Shown here: piece after piece, positions 22,924-34,929 of the stretch
Numbering within the stretch: position 1 is the stretch's first letter
Layout: each line of letters opens with the position of its first letter
Assembly: GCA_030077755.1 (NCBI GenBank)
Contig: JAQJZZ010000005.1
Location: forward strand, 1,178,001-1,242,000
Reading direction: 5' to 3'
Origin: Filosporella fistucella
Taxonomy: Eukaryota; Ascomycota; Leotiomycetes; Helotiales
Length of the DNA stretch: 64,000 nt
Program-made: the position numbers and the translations under genes
Notes under the pieces: model-generated
What the model was told of the DNA's origin: nothing
The model's input: only the letters and a program-made list of their open reading frames with translations
The model's database searches: none

Positions 22924-24202
22924 GGTTGACAACGAGGAGAATGGGCCAGTTCCTTTAGCTTATTGATACCCGCCTGCTTCTAATGGCGTTTTGGTCGGGA
23001 GTTCTTAGGGGTTAGGTTGGCAAGAAACGTGCAAATACGGAATGTCTGTAGATATCTCCATCGGAAATCCCGCCACGGGTCTGAAAGCAATTTATTCAAT
23101 TTGCTCTTTATATTTTCGAATCCGTGGGTATATTGGTTCCAATGATGCTCAAAGAATTTCATCTCGATGGCAGTACCTTGGTGGGAGCAAGGTGTCTTGT
23201 GGTATATAGGTTGAGCGTCCTAGTTATCCAATGACTCCTCGGACCTTTGCAAGTATCTAAGGTATTATCAAAGTATTAAATGGCAATGTACCGCGAAAAG
23301 TCTACGAAAGCCAAGTACTCTTGAAGCTCTGGCCGCTCTACTTAACAAGGGATATTGCTGGAGCACGAGTTATCTGATGACTCCTTAGGCTTTCGCAAGT
23401 ATTTCAACTATTATTGTTACCTTGAATAATCGACACCTTATTTGTGGAGTCTTCAAAATCAAAGTGCTCCTCTCTACACCTTGCAATATCAAGTATATCA
23501 AAAGTGCTATATCTACCCAAGGAGAATACGTTTTCCCTCAGGAGAGATGTTGTGTCTGTCTGTGTGCCTATGTCCATTACCAAGATTTCGGTAGTGCTCT
23601 GACGTCGCAGCCAATCGGAGTGCGCTCATGCAACCGATGCTCAGCGTGAATCGTAATCCACGTCTGTGGTTAACATCCTCCCGCGCTAAGTAAAAGCTTG
23701 ACCTCGTCATAGGACCGGGATCGGCAACATCTTTGATTGAACGACGGCACCAATGTAATGTATTCGTGCTTGTGCTTCACGAGCTGTTTGTTCGTGGCAA
23801 CAGCACCTGGATATTGAAAATCGTTCATGCAAGAGCTGGCTCTGCAAGATTTAACCTCCTAGCTTCCGTTCCACTGTATATCCCTCATTTTCATCTTACC
23901 TAGGTACCTCCGAGCCTCACAACCCAGCAGATCCTCGAACTTCCCAGGTCCACCTTCTTCTCGCGAACTACGAAGTTGGGCCCAAGATTACTTCTCAGGT
24001 TGCCCACAGTAATTTGAACGACACAGCTCGGCACGTATGAATGGAGAAGGTTGAAGTGACCGTCACCGAATGGGGGACTATGGGCGAATTAGAGAAGGGA
24101 GGTGGTCAGGTGGAGGAGATACATGTACAACGATGGGGGAGGGTAGGGGCGAGGATATATTACAGAGTATATTCCTTTCTCAATTGTCAGCGAAAGACAC
24201 TA
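22924..24202. other. Gene-free interval with a degenerate 50-bp direct repeat
   Basis: 1,279 bp. Two related segments at 23221-23270 and 23368-23415 share GTTATC..ATGACTCCT..G..CTTTCGCAAGTAT-like sequence about 147 bp apart. The distal part is the presumed promoter of the Vps62-like gene. No gene recognised. Confidence 0.5.
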
Positions 24203-25290
24203 ATGCCAGTCTCTCAGATAATGCTGCCGGTAACTGTTCTGCTTCTGCTTTGGCAGTATGGCTTCTTTACCTGTGCCGTCCCTATTGCGAAAGCACGACA
24301 AGTAGCTGGCGTTCCTCAATTTGTCCTTGATTATGGTACAACAAAAACCCCTTTGTCTATTGTATGAATCATGCTTATTCAGGTTCAGCTCCTCTAGTTT
24401 GGCTCGAAAAAGGAGAACCATACTTTCCATCCGACATGATGGCACAGGTCGCGAATACATATCCGAATATCAATTTCACATCAATCGAAAATGCTCCCTC
24501 ACCACTACTTCTTACCAACCTAGACGGACTCAACGACTTTGGAAGAAATGGGTCGAATGTATACCTGACGTCCAAACTCGATGTTACCACGGAACCTAAA
24601 TGGTTGACTGGAGTAGTTCCTGACTCGAAGGGCAAAACCAACAATGCTATTAGCTGTGCAATCATAGTGAACGACCACGGCTCAGGAGCGGTTGATGCTT
24701 TCTACATGTATTTCTATGCCTACAATCTCGGTAACACTGTATTCTTCCAGGAACTTGGTGACCACATCGGTGACTGGGAGCACAATATGATCCGTTTCAA
24801 AGATGGTAAACCACAACAGATGTGGTTTAGTCAACACGGAAATGGCCAAGCCTTCACCTATAAGGCCGTCGAAAAGCGTGGCTTGCGACCTTTCACGTAC
24901 TCAGCAAAGGGAAGCCACGCCAATTATGCAGTCGCAGGTATCCATGACCACACGATTCCAGACTTGAATCTCCCAGCTGGTTTCCTGCAAGATTACACTA
25001 GCAGAGGCATGTTATGGGATCCAACTCTCAGCACTTATTTTTACAACTACCACGCTGAGAATAGGACCTTCGAGTCTATTGATGGTAGTCCCCTCGGCGC
25101 CATGTACTACCGAGGGAAGTGGGGAGACCAGCAATATCCTGACGATGATCCTAAGCAGCCGCCTCCCTTCTTTGGATTTCGAAAATTCGTGAGTGGACCC
25201 ACCGGTCCGTGGGATAAGCAACTGAACAGAACAAAAACTTGCCCTGAGAATGGGATCTTGTGTATTATCAGAGATTCATTGGGACCATAA
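24203..25290 (+). CDS. Vps62/DUF946-family protein, probably secreted
   Basis: Two exons: 24203-24335 and 24383-25290 (47-nt intron, GTACAA donor, TTCAG acceptor); 346 aa. The N-terminus MPVSQIMLPVTVLLLLWQYG followed by FFTCAVPIAKARQ is a signal peptide candidate; a second in-frame ATG at 24221 would give an even cleaner one. After the junction: APLVWLEKGEPYFPSDMMAQ, AFYMYFYAYNLGNTVFFQEL, GDHIGDWEHNMIRFKDGKPQ, YSAKGSHANYAVAGIHDH. These His/Asp/Trp-rich blocks are the hallmark of the DUF946/Vps62 family, common in filamentous fungi. Yeast Vps62 was linked to vacuolar sorting, but no biochemical activity is established. Several Asn-X-Ser/Thr sites fit secretion. The 3' side faces a repeat-rich stretch. 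Confidence 0.85.
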
Positions 25291-25627
25291 CACCCCCTAC
25301 GATAGACTGGAATTAGGACATTTGGCAATTGCGTCGTTGGCGTTTAACTTTGGGCCTGAAAGTTGGTTTGGATTATACATATTTCTGGATACGGTTAGAT
25401 TGGCTATGATAACGGCTGTTTTTATGGGTTAAGGCGAGGTTAGGATGGGTTGGGGTGATACCACTAAATTGTGATCTGGAGTAAATGGTTTCGTCTGCTT
25501 TTGGTAACAGTGCCATCTCTGCGCAAGTCAACATATTGTTTTCATCTGCACCTTTGTGACTCTCAAATATTGGCAACTAACTCTATGATTGAACCCCTCC
25601 TACTGCATCTGAATAACGCATGCGAGT

Positions 25628-25808
25628 AAGCATCTTTGTATCCTCGTCATCCCCTCTAACTAGAAGAAATCCAGGACAGAATGTATAATGCGAGCAGGTC
25701 CTTCGCCTGGCTTGCGAATGAGAGGTTCTATCAGGTCAGTGTATACCATCATTTTAGTAAGCTGACATCCGAGAACAACATCATCGACCCCTTCATTTAA
25801 AGCCCTAG
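25628..25808 (+). repeat. Dispersed repeat A, copy 1
   Basis: About 180 bp matching, at roughly 80% by eye, the minus strand of 39431-39613. Shared landmarks include CTTTGTATCCTCGTCAT, ATGCGAGCAGGTCCTT, GGCTTGCGAATGAGAGGTTC and ACAACATCATCGA. Differences are mostly C/T and G/A changes. Followed 32 bp later by module B. Confidence 0.85.
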
Positions 25809-25840
25809 TCTTATTTCTTGTGCTTGTGTTGTGTGACAGA

Positions 25841-26086
25841 GTGGTTGGATATTTCATGGTGTAACTGTCTAGCAATCGCCGAAAACTTTCTCTGCAATCC
25901 ATTGTCCCATTTCAGCCCACTGGCGGGTATTCGGAAGCTGTACATATGAAGCTGTGGTGAAAAGAAGTGAAGTGTCAGTTCTTTGTTGGTGAGATGTCGA
26001 TCAGAATCGCTGAGAGATTGTCCGAAACGCAGGTTCAATTCAATTTCCGCCATAACGTGCTATGTCGTGCCAAAGAAATAATGAAT
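25841..26086 (+). repeat. Dispersed repeat B, copy 1
   Basis: About 245 bp matching 42308-42550 in the same orientation. Landmarks: CAATCCATTGTCCCATTTC, GGGTATTCGGAAGCT, AGAAGTGAAGTG, GAGATTGTCCGAAACGCAGG. No ORF is conserved between the copies. Confidence 0.82.
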
Positions 26087-26344
26087 AGCTCTAGATGTAG
26101 AGCAGATGAAAAGACATTGATTGTGACATCCTTCCCTGACTTGATCGCCACTTGAAAAGTTGATCATTTAATATGGACAATAGATTGGCTTAAAATATTC
26201 ATATTATGAAAACTTTGTAATGGAATCAGGACCGAAGTCCATTGCTGAACAAAGAAGAATTTCAAGACTGGACGGCGCTCGCATCGTAGCCAACCGACGG
26301 CTGAGTCTCCCTCAAACTATAGGAAAAGTATGCCACAAGCTCAC

Positions 26345-27507
26345 TTAGAACTTCAACTCCTCAATCTTCAGATCGCCATCTTCGTCGATCAGTACAACCC
26401 TGTTCTTCCCAATCAAAGTCCACTCCTTGCTCTTATACGTGCTTGGCTCGCTCGCAACAATTACATGCTTTCCATGTTCTACCGCTTCCCTATGAGCATT
26501 TGGGTTGAGGCCTTCAGTACCATGTGCAGCACTTTTTCCTTCTTTGCTTTCCCAGGGCCCGTGTGGGCCCTGGGCACCATCTGGATGATCCGGAAATTGG
26601 CGGTTCAATGTTATACCCGCTGTAGTAGAATAATATAGGGACGGTGGTTGCTCAGTTACATGGTTCCGAAAACGGCAAGCCACCAGTGAGCGCCCATCCG
26701 TGATGGCAATGTTGAGATCATTCGGTTCCGCTTTTGCGCCCAGGATGTCATTTTGAACAGAAATTATAGTCGATATTGTTTTCTGCAATGCTTCCTTTAT
26801 TTTCGAAGTACTATGATAAGACTCCCAGGAGCTTGGAATCGGCGTATTATTATCATCTTGTGGCTGAGAAGCCGACTTCGAAGTGCATAGGTAGGAAATC
26901 AGTAAAGCAGCAAAATGCTCGGTATCAGTACCTCCTTGAATGTGTTCAAATGCCTCTTGTGTCATGTATTCACTTATCTTCCTCTTGATTTTGGCGAAGG
27001 AAGAAATATAGCCATTGTGCATGACTGTGTGGATCCCAAAGACAAAAGGATGATTATTTGTTGGTGTTATTGCGGTCGAAGTCGCTGCCCGAATATGCGC
27101 TAGCAGTACATTCGTTTCAGTGTTCGCACATATGCTGCGGAAATTCGAGTCATGTGATGGGGGCTGAATAGATTTGTACAAAGCTGGGTGGAGGGCAGGC
27201 TTTGTAGGAGCGAATCTTGAGATACTTGAGGTATACCAGGCCATCCCAAAGCCATCTACGTTGAAAAGGCGATTCCGGGTGGCGATTTCAGCCTCAGTTG
27301 TGGCTTCAGCATGGACAGCAGGATCATGGGATAGCAGCTTCGGAAGGTAATGTTCGTGGACTTGTTTCGACAGCGCATGGGCAGGCGCTGAGAGACTTGG
27401 TCAGTACCTATTTACATACGTACTGTGAAGATACATAACTTACTGACGAGCACATCTTCAAGCAGACAAGGCTCGGTCCCAGAAATGTACACAAACCAAC
27501 GGCACAT
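26345..27507 (-). CDS. dug3: Class II glutamine amidotransferase, Dug3-type
   Basis: Two exons: 27507-27444 and 27387-26345 (56-nt intron, GTAAGT..CTCAG); 368 aa. Begins MCRWFVYISGTEPCLLEDVL: after removal of Met, Cys2 is the N-terminal nucleophile of Ntn-type glutamine amidotransferases. Downstream motifs are NVDGFGMAWYTSS, NVLLAHIRAATS, NNHPFVFGIHTVMHNGYISS and GGTDTEHFAALLISYL, all conserved in the GATase_4/Dug3 family. Dug3 with Dug2 and Dug1 forms the alternative cytosolic glutathione-degradation pathway cleaving the gamma-glutamyl bond. Dug1 and Dug2 are not in this window. An insert with Asp/Pro/Gln-rich sequence interrupts the middle. The end VVLIDEDGDLKIEELKF is typical. Confidence 0.9.
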
Positions 27508-28171
27508 CGTGACAATAACAATCCTCTAACAAAATTGTAGAAATTCAGGGATGAAGTGCAGAGGGCAACTGGGTTTTCGTATGTAAGTTTACCTTACCTA
27601 GGTACTTTGTAACCACTTTGCGATAGAAAGTACAAGTACAAGTTGAGGGAGGAACAGGCATTCATAGATAATATAGACTAACTAGGAGGTTTTAACTTAG
27701 CTTTTGTGGTATTGAACCTGATTCATGCTCTAGGAACACTCGGATGTAGATAGATGAGTGTTCTGGATGTGATGACGCTCCGGCGTGGGAAAAGCTTGTT
27801 TTCACAGGCGCATCTCCCGGATCGGCTTCCCCGCAAACTGTCCCTGAAACTGCAGCAACGCAACTCGCGAATTACATCGTTGAACAATTCTCCTACTACC
27901 TTAGGTAGAAGCAGATCAATAACATGTGCTAATGGTGGTTTGTATTATAGTTAAGCTCCTGGAGACCAATTTTACATCCGAATGTACCAGTTTACTTTTT
28001 TTTTACTCCACAAATTTGCTGATCTGAAATATACTCGGGAGCTTTGAACTAGTTCCTACTTTGTTCCCGGTCAGGAGCAAAAATTTAACGGAAATACTCA
28101 TTGCCCAGCACTGGTCGCTTTACCTCTGTTTTTGATCAAGTCCGCAGCCTAGTTGGGTTGTTAACTTGTGC
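27508..28171. other. Intergenic: dug3 upstream and GMC downstream
   Basis: 664 bp. Contains a T-rich run near 27995 and one short + ORF (27754-27954) without recognisable features. Confidence 0.55.
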
Positions 28172-30272
28172 CTATATCGATGGATAACCATTGCTTACCT
28201 TTTCTGCAACAGCATACACGGTTGAAGAGATATGAGTACTCGGAATCATTGGTTGGATTGAAGCATCGACAACGCTCAACTGGCTGACACCATACACCAA
28301 AAGATCTGAACCCACAACACCCCCCAGCTCTCTCGGCATCATCGACAAGGTTCCAGATGTATGAGCGAAGCTTGGATTGATACTGTTCCTGATCAAAGCC
28401 TCAAGCTCTGCATCGGTAGTCAAATTTGCGGTTGAACCAATCTCTAGTGGGGTAAGAACTTGATGTGCTGGTGTTTGGATCCATTTGCGTGTATATCTAA
28501 TGACTTCGATCATCATTTTGATGTCAATAGGATCTGCTAATCCACCCGCATCAATGATGACTTCTCCATATGGGTCAGCTGGGTCCAAGTTGATTGTCCC
28601 TCGACTGAGGGGTTTCTCAATCACGGCTGGTGCTCCGCCGCCTCCACCGAATGGCAGCTCCATGCAGGCGGTTTTCTCTGACGAAAATCGTTCGATGAGG
28701 ATCTCTCGCTGTGCTTTGTATCCTTCCTTCAAAGTCTTGTCGTAACTTAGTGGGAGATGAGCAGTGCCGTCTTCACTTTTCGCTGCTGCAATGATGTCCA
28801 TCCATTTGTCTGAAAATGTCTTTAGAGGAAGTAACACCATACTACTGGATGCAGCCATTGTTCGAGGACCTGTAACCTTCAGCCCAGAAATTGTAGAACA
28901 GATCTCCTTCCAACTTACCGGTCCTATTAGCATAGTATTGTGTCATGGCTGCTTGGTAGAAAGAGCTGTTTCCTTGCATCATGGTTGGATTTGGGGTAAC
29001 ATCCGTCAAATCTGTGAGACATTAGTGTGAAATCTACCTTTAGTCCCAAGTTGAGCCACGTACATGTCCAGAGCATAAATAGATTTGGGTGGTCTTGCAG
29101 ATTGGCACCAACACCTGGGAGATCAACTACTTGCTTGATTCCAGCGCTTTTCAAGAGTTCTTTTGGGCCAACGCCACTTCTTTGGAGAATCTGAGGAGAG
29201 TGGACAGCGCCGGCAGCGAGTATGATTTCCGTTTTTGCCATTATCTTCATAACGTCACCATTCGTATCGTTGCGCTTGTGGAATGAGATTCCAATCGCTT
29301 TGAGATCGTCAGAGAAAAGAACCTCTCTCACTTGGTGGCCAACAAGAAGATGGAAGTTTGGCCGACTCTTAGCAGGATCGTAGTGTGCAGTTCGTGCGAA
29401 AGACCGGGTTTCGGTTTTTGGGTCTTCAGAACTTGGGATCCAGAGAGTTCCATAAGCGTTGCCATAGTTTGCCTCTCTGGGAGATGTTACACCCATTTCG
29501 AGCCACGCCTTCCACTGGACCTCTGCACAGATTAGCTTGGTCAACATCGGCTCGTTTAAGTACGTACTTTGTCCGGGCCACAAGAAACGAGGGTATGAAG
29601 ACTGCACAGGACCATCACCATAGGCTGCTTGATCATAAGTAATGTTAAAGTCCTTCAATTCTTCGCCCGGAGGGGTGAAAGTTGTACTCTGAAAGAAGTT
29701 AGGATTGTTGACATCAAGCTGGACATTTCCTACCTTCTTGAAGTAGGGCAAGATACCAGCCCAATCCCAGCCTGGATTACCAAGTTTGGCCCAATTGTCA
29801 TAATCCTCTGCCGATCCCCGACCAAATGTCATTCCGTTAACGGCTGTGCTACCTCCAACTACCGCACCAGTAACTACGTTAGTAGACCTGTTGTTCATAT
29901 TTGGCTGTGGAGTCGACATGATATTGAAAAGATACGGAGTCAAAGACTTTGTGACATCTGCAGGCAGAAGGACATCTGGATCATTTTTGTCCAAGTACCC
30001 ATACTCAATGACAAGTACATTCTCTGTACTCCGTTAGTATACACTTCCTCCTTGACATGAAAGTTAGGCCACCAACTAGATGGATCCTCAGATAGTCTGT
30101 TCGCAACCGTAAGACCACTGGTACCGCCTCCTATTACAATATAGTCATAGGAAGCATCCATTTCCGAAGCCTCTCTCCTGATGCTGGCATATTTGGCTGG
30201 AAAAGAGGCTACTTGTGTAATTTGCGAAATGTAGAAGAAGGCTTTCGCCACTTCTAAAGTGTAGCCTTTCAT
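28172..30272 (-). CDS. GMC-family FAD oxidoreductase (aryl-alcohol/glucose oxidase-like)
   Basis: Five exons: 30272-30077, 30023-29568, 29522-29064, 29011-28919 and 28869-28172; 633 aa. Exon 1 contains the dinucleotide-binding motif YIVIGGGTSGLTVANRLSED near residue 45. The GMC signature region is GSTAVNGMTFGRGSAEDYDN, with VILAAGAVHSPQ-like second signature (IILAAGAVHSPQILQRSGVG). The catalytic pair corresponds to His in NPSFAHTSGTLSM and His in IPSTHISSTVYAVAEK, both present. The donor of intron 1 is the less usual GTTGGT. Intron 2 (29567-29523, 45 nt, stop-free) could be retained in frame, giving 648 aa; a GTACGT donor, GCTAATC branch and TGCAG acceptor argue for splicing. I see no signal peptide at this start; an upstream exon is possible. 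Substrate unknown. Confidence 0.85.
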
Positions 30273-31202
30273 AACGATTAAACACGTTGACTTCAACGAC
30301 AGAAAAATCCAGAATGAAATATTACTTGGCTGTATGAATCTTTATATATTATTGCCCCTTGCACAAACTTTATGCAAGGCACGGCTTTCTCCCAGAGGCT
30401 CAAAGACAGGCTGTACTTCCTCAGTTGTTGGTAATATATCGTATTTGCTTGACGAATCCAAATTCGCCGTGTATTGTTCCACGGTCAAGGTTAAGGAACT
30501 TAAGAATAGCAAGTCCCCCGCAGTATTTGGATACTCAATGTGGGCTCCACAAATCGGCACAGTGGTGCGGTCTTGGTAGGTAGTACTATATCAGCTGTCT
30601 GTCCGGATTTAGCACTCGATCTGATATGCCCCTTGTTTAGCATAACTTTAAAGCATGATCTTAACTTGCGGGTGGTCTGAGACGAAATTTGCTGACGCGA
30701 GGTGCATTTACAATTGGGTGAATTGTATTATGGTGCCTTGCATTGTTTCAACAGCCTGTTTTGTCATCTTACCAATTGTCGGCTAAGTTCAAATTTGTTA
30801 TGGCAGCTCCTCCCTAGATTAGTAAGGCATCGGTTGCATTGTAGACTCGAGTGTAGTAGAAGGCTAATTTATCAATTGAAATCGCATTTATCGGCACGAT
30901 TTGCCCGATCGAAAGTCGGCTTCTTCAAATTGACCGCGACCCAAGCAATCGCCAGAACCATTGTGCAGATTGGCATGAGCCCATAATTATAATGTAGAGA
31001 TTCAGCTCATTGACAGGCTGATGGTTGTCAGGACTGGATTGCAGATATTAAGACTTATTATATGCTTGATTATTGCTCTAGTATTATATCCTCATCGGTA
31101 ACATCCCCAACGCCCCATAATCAGAAGGTTAGCTTGAATTTTGCTAATGTGCATGTAGTGGACAACGCTTGAGTATAATGTACGACAAAACAAATTTCTT
31201 AT
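30273..31202. other. Intergenic: GMC upstream and aquaporin 3' side
   Basis: 930 bp. ORFs at 30334-30583 (both strands) and 30702-30986 (+) look like chance frames. No repeat or RNA gene recognised. Confidence 0.5.
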
Positions 31203-32746
31203 TCAGTTCTTATCATAGAACTCGTCATCTGCTGGTAGGCCATTGTTCATGTTCTTATTGTTGTATGTGTTCGTCCTCACAGACCCATGTCCGTTCGTAT
31301 GGTTGCCGCTTGAACTCCCTGGCCTCATCGCCGACTTAGGAACATTGGCCATTGGAGGAGGTATGGAAGCAGCCGGTTCCAGTGTTCCGCTCGACTCACT
31401 GCCTCTGAAATGAGATGATTTGACTGGTTCGTGTGCATGCATTCCTCCTTCTGCAAGACCAGTGAATTGGTCGTTTGGATGTGGTGGCACTGAGCTATCA
31501 CTAAATGGTCTGTTCGGGGTTAATATATGACAATGTCTTCTGCGACGAGATAGAGATGGCTTCAACAAACCTTCTAACTGCTCCATATTCTTTTGGTGTC
31601 CCAAATTTAGCACCGTGTTCATTTCCCGCTGCATAGTCCTCCGGGGCGAATGAAACATGTGGATGAGATGTGTCAAGATCGGGATTGAAGCGCTCTCCCT
31701 CTAGTTTTGAGCTGTCTTGACCAGGATTTGCGGTCTCGTACTCGAGCTTCTTGATAAACCAGTAGAAGCCGGTTGCTAGTAAAGACCCAAGGATCGGGCC
31801 AAGCCAATAGATCCAATGATACGAGTGAAATTGATGGCTTACCAGCGAAGGCCCGAATGACCTGGCTGGGTTCACGCTTCCTCCAGTAAAATATACACCT
31901 ATTATGGCCAGTCAACGACCCGGCTAACGAGTCTTGTTCTCACAAAGGGACAGCAGAATCACAGACCTGTAAGTTCTGCAATGAAAAGAGACAGGCCGAT
32001 CCCTATAGGGGCAATGAACGTTCCTTTGTGTTTCTCTGCGGCAAGCATGAATATAGTGAACACAAGTTCAGCTGACAAAAACATCTCAATGAACAGCCCT
32101 TGTACCACAGTTGTTCCACCGCCAAGATTCGTTCGAACAGTCAATGGACCGGGGAACAACGCGGAGCAAATCGCCGCTGCTGTAATGCGCCAAGAATTTG
32201 AGCTACGAGGAGACACAAGCCTCGAATATAAGGTAAAGCGCCAATCAAACACATTCCAAGAGTAACCTACAGATGGTCAGCACGATCTCATTACTCAGTT
32301 TCTTACTTACAGCTGGGTTGAAGAGACCTCCACTTATCCGAAAGAAAACCCATGCATTGACTGCCAACGAGAAGCCGAAGTTGAGTGCAATAAACATGAG
32401 TTGTTGTGGGTTGCTTGGTGTTCCAACCGTATTTGGACTACTCTCTCTCTGGAGTTGAAAGCAAAGCTACCTGCGTGCCCGAGAATGCAAAGAAAAGGAA
32501 CAGGGTCGTGCCAGCAAACTCGGCACTGGTTGCTACAAAATGATTTCGAACCTGCTAATGTTACTCTAAAGCTCCAGGTAATGGGAAGAGTTCGGGGCTT
32601 ACATCCTCTGGAATCCAATTGAGGAAAGGCAGACGATTTGACTTTAAAGTGCTGGGTCGGGAGTTCCTCTGCTTGAGCTTCTCCTCGTTCGTGTTGAAGA
32701 ATGGAAGGACGAGGCCACCCCCATGCCTTGGCTCGTTGATGTTCAT
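31203..32746 (-). pseudogene. Aquaporin/aquaglyceroporin (MIP) gene with two frameshifts
   Basis: Five exons: 32746-32603, 32551-32311, 32266-31967, 31898-31571 and 31509-31203. The product starts MNINEPRHGGGLVLPFF; TM1 is FVATSAEFAGTTLFLFFAFS-GTQVA. Both NPA boxes exist: FNPAV across the exon 2/3 junction and SVNPARSFGPSL in exon 4. The C-terminal tail is long and polar (about 150 residues). Two lesions break the frame: after GTQVALLSTPERE the frame meets TAG at 32440-32438 beside a (CT)5 run, and GMCLIGALPYIRGLCLLVAQ-ILGA continues as ITAAAICSALFPGPLT only after a frame change near 32187. Two bases are missing at the first and one at the second; with those three the gene would be 440 codons. 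No plausible intron explains either (the first would be about 22-26 nt). Either a true null allele or sequence errors. Confidence 0.8.
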
Positions 32747-34929
32747 ATTGATAGTACGAAATAGTGATATCAAAAGCGCAAGGCGGAGAAAGAGACAAGA
32801 AGAGTGGAGTAGATTCAGATTTACATTGTCCACACACAAGTGAGGAAAAAAAGGAAGGGATGTTACTAAATATCCCTCGAGGAGGAAGCTCAGCAGAACT
32901 AGAACGTCACGCTTCGACTGGGCCTAACACATATTCTGCGGCGCAGAAAACTGTCCAAAGCTATATTTTTTATGACGGACTTCGCCAGACGTGGCTGATG
33001 GTAGTCCATTTCAAGTGGTGATATAAAGTCAACAACCAGAAGGAGGGCAAATCTAAGCGGCTGACTATCCACTTTTGTCGAAGCACTCAATAAGAATCAC
33101 CATCTAAGATCAACCTTGGATCAGAGAACTAAATCCGAGCGAGAGGCAATTTAAAGTTCGTTCAAAGCTCCATGGGAAACCACAGATGCCATTCTTTGAC
33201 CTTTCCGAATTGCGGCTGCTAGTGAAGTGCCCTGACGGTGTTCTTCCGATGAGATCGACTCCTAGAACCAACAGAACCTTGCCAGTACTGGACTGTACAG
33301 TACAGTACTGTACGATTGGAAGCGATCATTGGAGATAAGATAAAGTATCTTGTGTGCGTCGGACGATCAAACACGGGAAGAAAAAGATTGAAGATCCGAT
33401 GATTGAGGCGTATCATGCCATGGGTGGCTGAAAATGTTGTCGTCTCGTGTCATACTCTCTTTCCGCCTCCGTCGAATACTTTCGATCGTTGACGTATGGA
33501 CATTAAACAAGGCAGGACACTAGGGCTTCATTCAGACGAGACTGGGCTTGGAGCGAGGCATGGATTTGTGAAGGAAGAATGGGAAATGAATTCAGGTATA
33601 ATCGAGTGGACATTGAGGCTGTAAGCAACTGGGAAATGTCAATCGTGAGACATAAAGCTGCAGATATACTGCTTTTTACTAGGACAATTCAACTATACGA
33701 ACACTCTTCACTAATCAGTCATAGAATCCGGATCTGAGAATTAACCCACTCTGTTGGCTTTGAGCGAGCAAACCAAAATCTATGCCTTTCAAAGGAGAGT
33801 GCTAGCATGGCCCAATGTCTGAAGTGAATATGGCACATTGTTGGTGAAAAGAGCTGCTCCTCAACTATGAAGCAGACTGACTGTTCTGCACAGTGTGTAG
33901 AGAGCAGAGCCTTTGTAGTTCGGTCATGTAACAGGTAGTCTCATCATAGAGTATAAAAATGATTTCGGGCATGAAATATAATCGTATAGACTGAAGTCAA
34001 GGAAAGCTTGCAGATGTGCCACTCTGAGTAAACAATATCAGCATCAGCGTCATCGAAAAGGAGGGGCAGATGAAGAAATTGAAATGATTCAAAAGTAGCA
34101 CCGCCACAGCACGAGCCACCGCGGAGCGTATTAATAGTACCTACCTAGAATTCTAGGGCGGTAGAAAACAGAGAACCACAAGGGACAGTATCATAAGGGC
34201 GTCTGGAGAATGTGATCCAAATAAAAGACCAGACCTTCCAAAATTCCAGGGCATTGCCATATGTTAACTTAAAGTGCTTTTTCTGGTAAGACGAGGAACA
34301 TTGTCCGATAGTAACGCGACGGCACTCTTCTTCATACCTACTTTCAGCCACTCCACAAACTCCACATGTACGAGTGGAAAGGCATGATGTACAGAGGGCA
34401 TCGTATGAGTTTGGAGAAGTCAATTGGGATGAACATGCTCGAGACATGACAGTCATGTTTTTGGCATTTAGCTATGGTCATCTTCTTGACCTCGCCTTAT
34501 CAGATCTTCTAATTCAATCAATATTATCTGTCCAGCAATTAATTAGCATCTGATTCTCTGAACATATTTGTTTACGTAGTAATACAAGCACATGTTCGCT
34601 CCTGGCCGCAGTCACCTGCACGCTCGCGGAGTTTGTCGTTCGTTATGACAGCCACAGTTGCCCCCTGCTGATCGACTTCCCACTTAAGCCACACCACCCT
34701 CCATGCAGTGCTGTACGTACTCTATTCTATCCTGACTGATATCTGCTCTGTTATCCGACAACGACCTTCTCTCCTCGAACCTGTTCTTCACCATCTATAC
34801 CTGCTTCTGTCACATTCTTTCATGAGAACACCACGACTTAAGATATCGGATGCGATTCCTTTCCTCTTCTTGCAGCCGCAGAGCTGAGTAAGTGCCCGCT
34901 GCGGCATTTTCAAGAACGCACTCACAATC
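32747..34929. other. Long gene-free interval
   Basis: 2,183 bp between the divergent aquaporin and RING genes. A 14-bp perfect palindrome GTACAGTACTGTAC lies at 33300-33313. A 103-codon Cys-containing minus ORF (34456-34145) has no recognisable family. No repeat family member seen. Confidence 0.5.

Larger units (their letters stand above)
25291..26344. other. Repeat-bearing intergenic region
   Basis: 1,054 bp between convergent genes. Holds dispersed repeat modules A (25628-25808) and B (25841-26086), described separately. No intact coding sequence. Confidence 0.7.

Noticed and set aside
32429..32470. Micro-intron of 22-26 nt explaining the first aquaporin frameshift
   Set aside because: Far below the 45-nt minimum seen in this window, and GTA-GCT reads as the conserved V-A of the GTQVA motif.
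34145..34456. 103-codon Cys-containing minus ORF with ATG
   Set aside because: No signal peptide, no ordered Cys pattern and no family resemblance; sits in a long gene-free interval.
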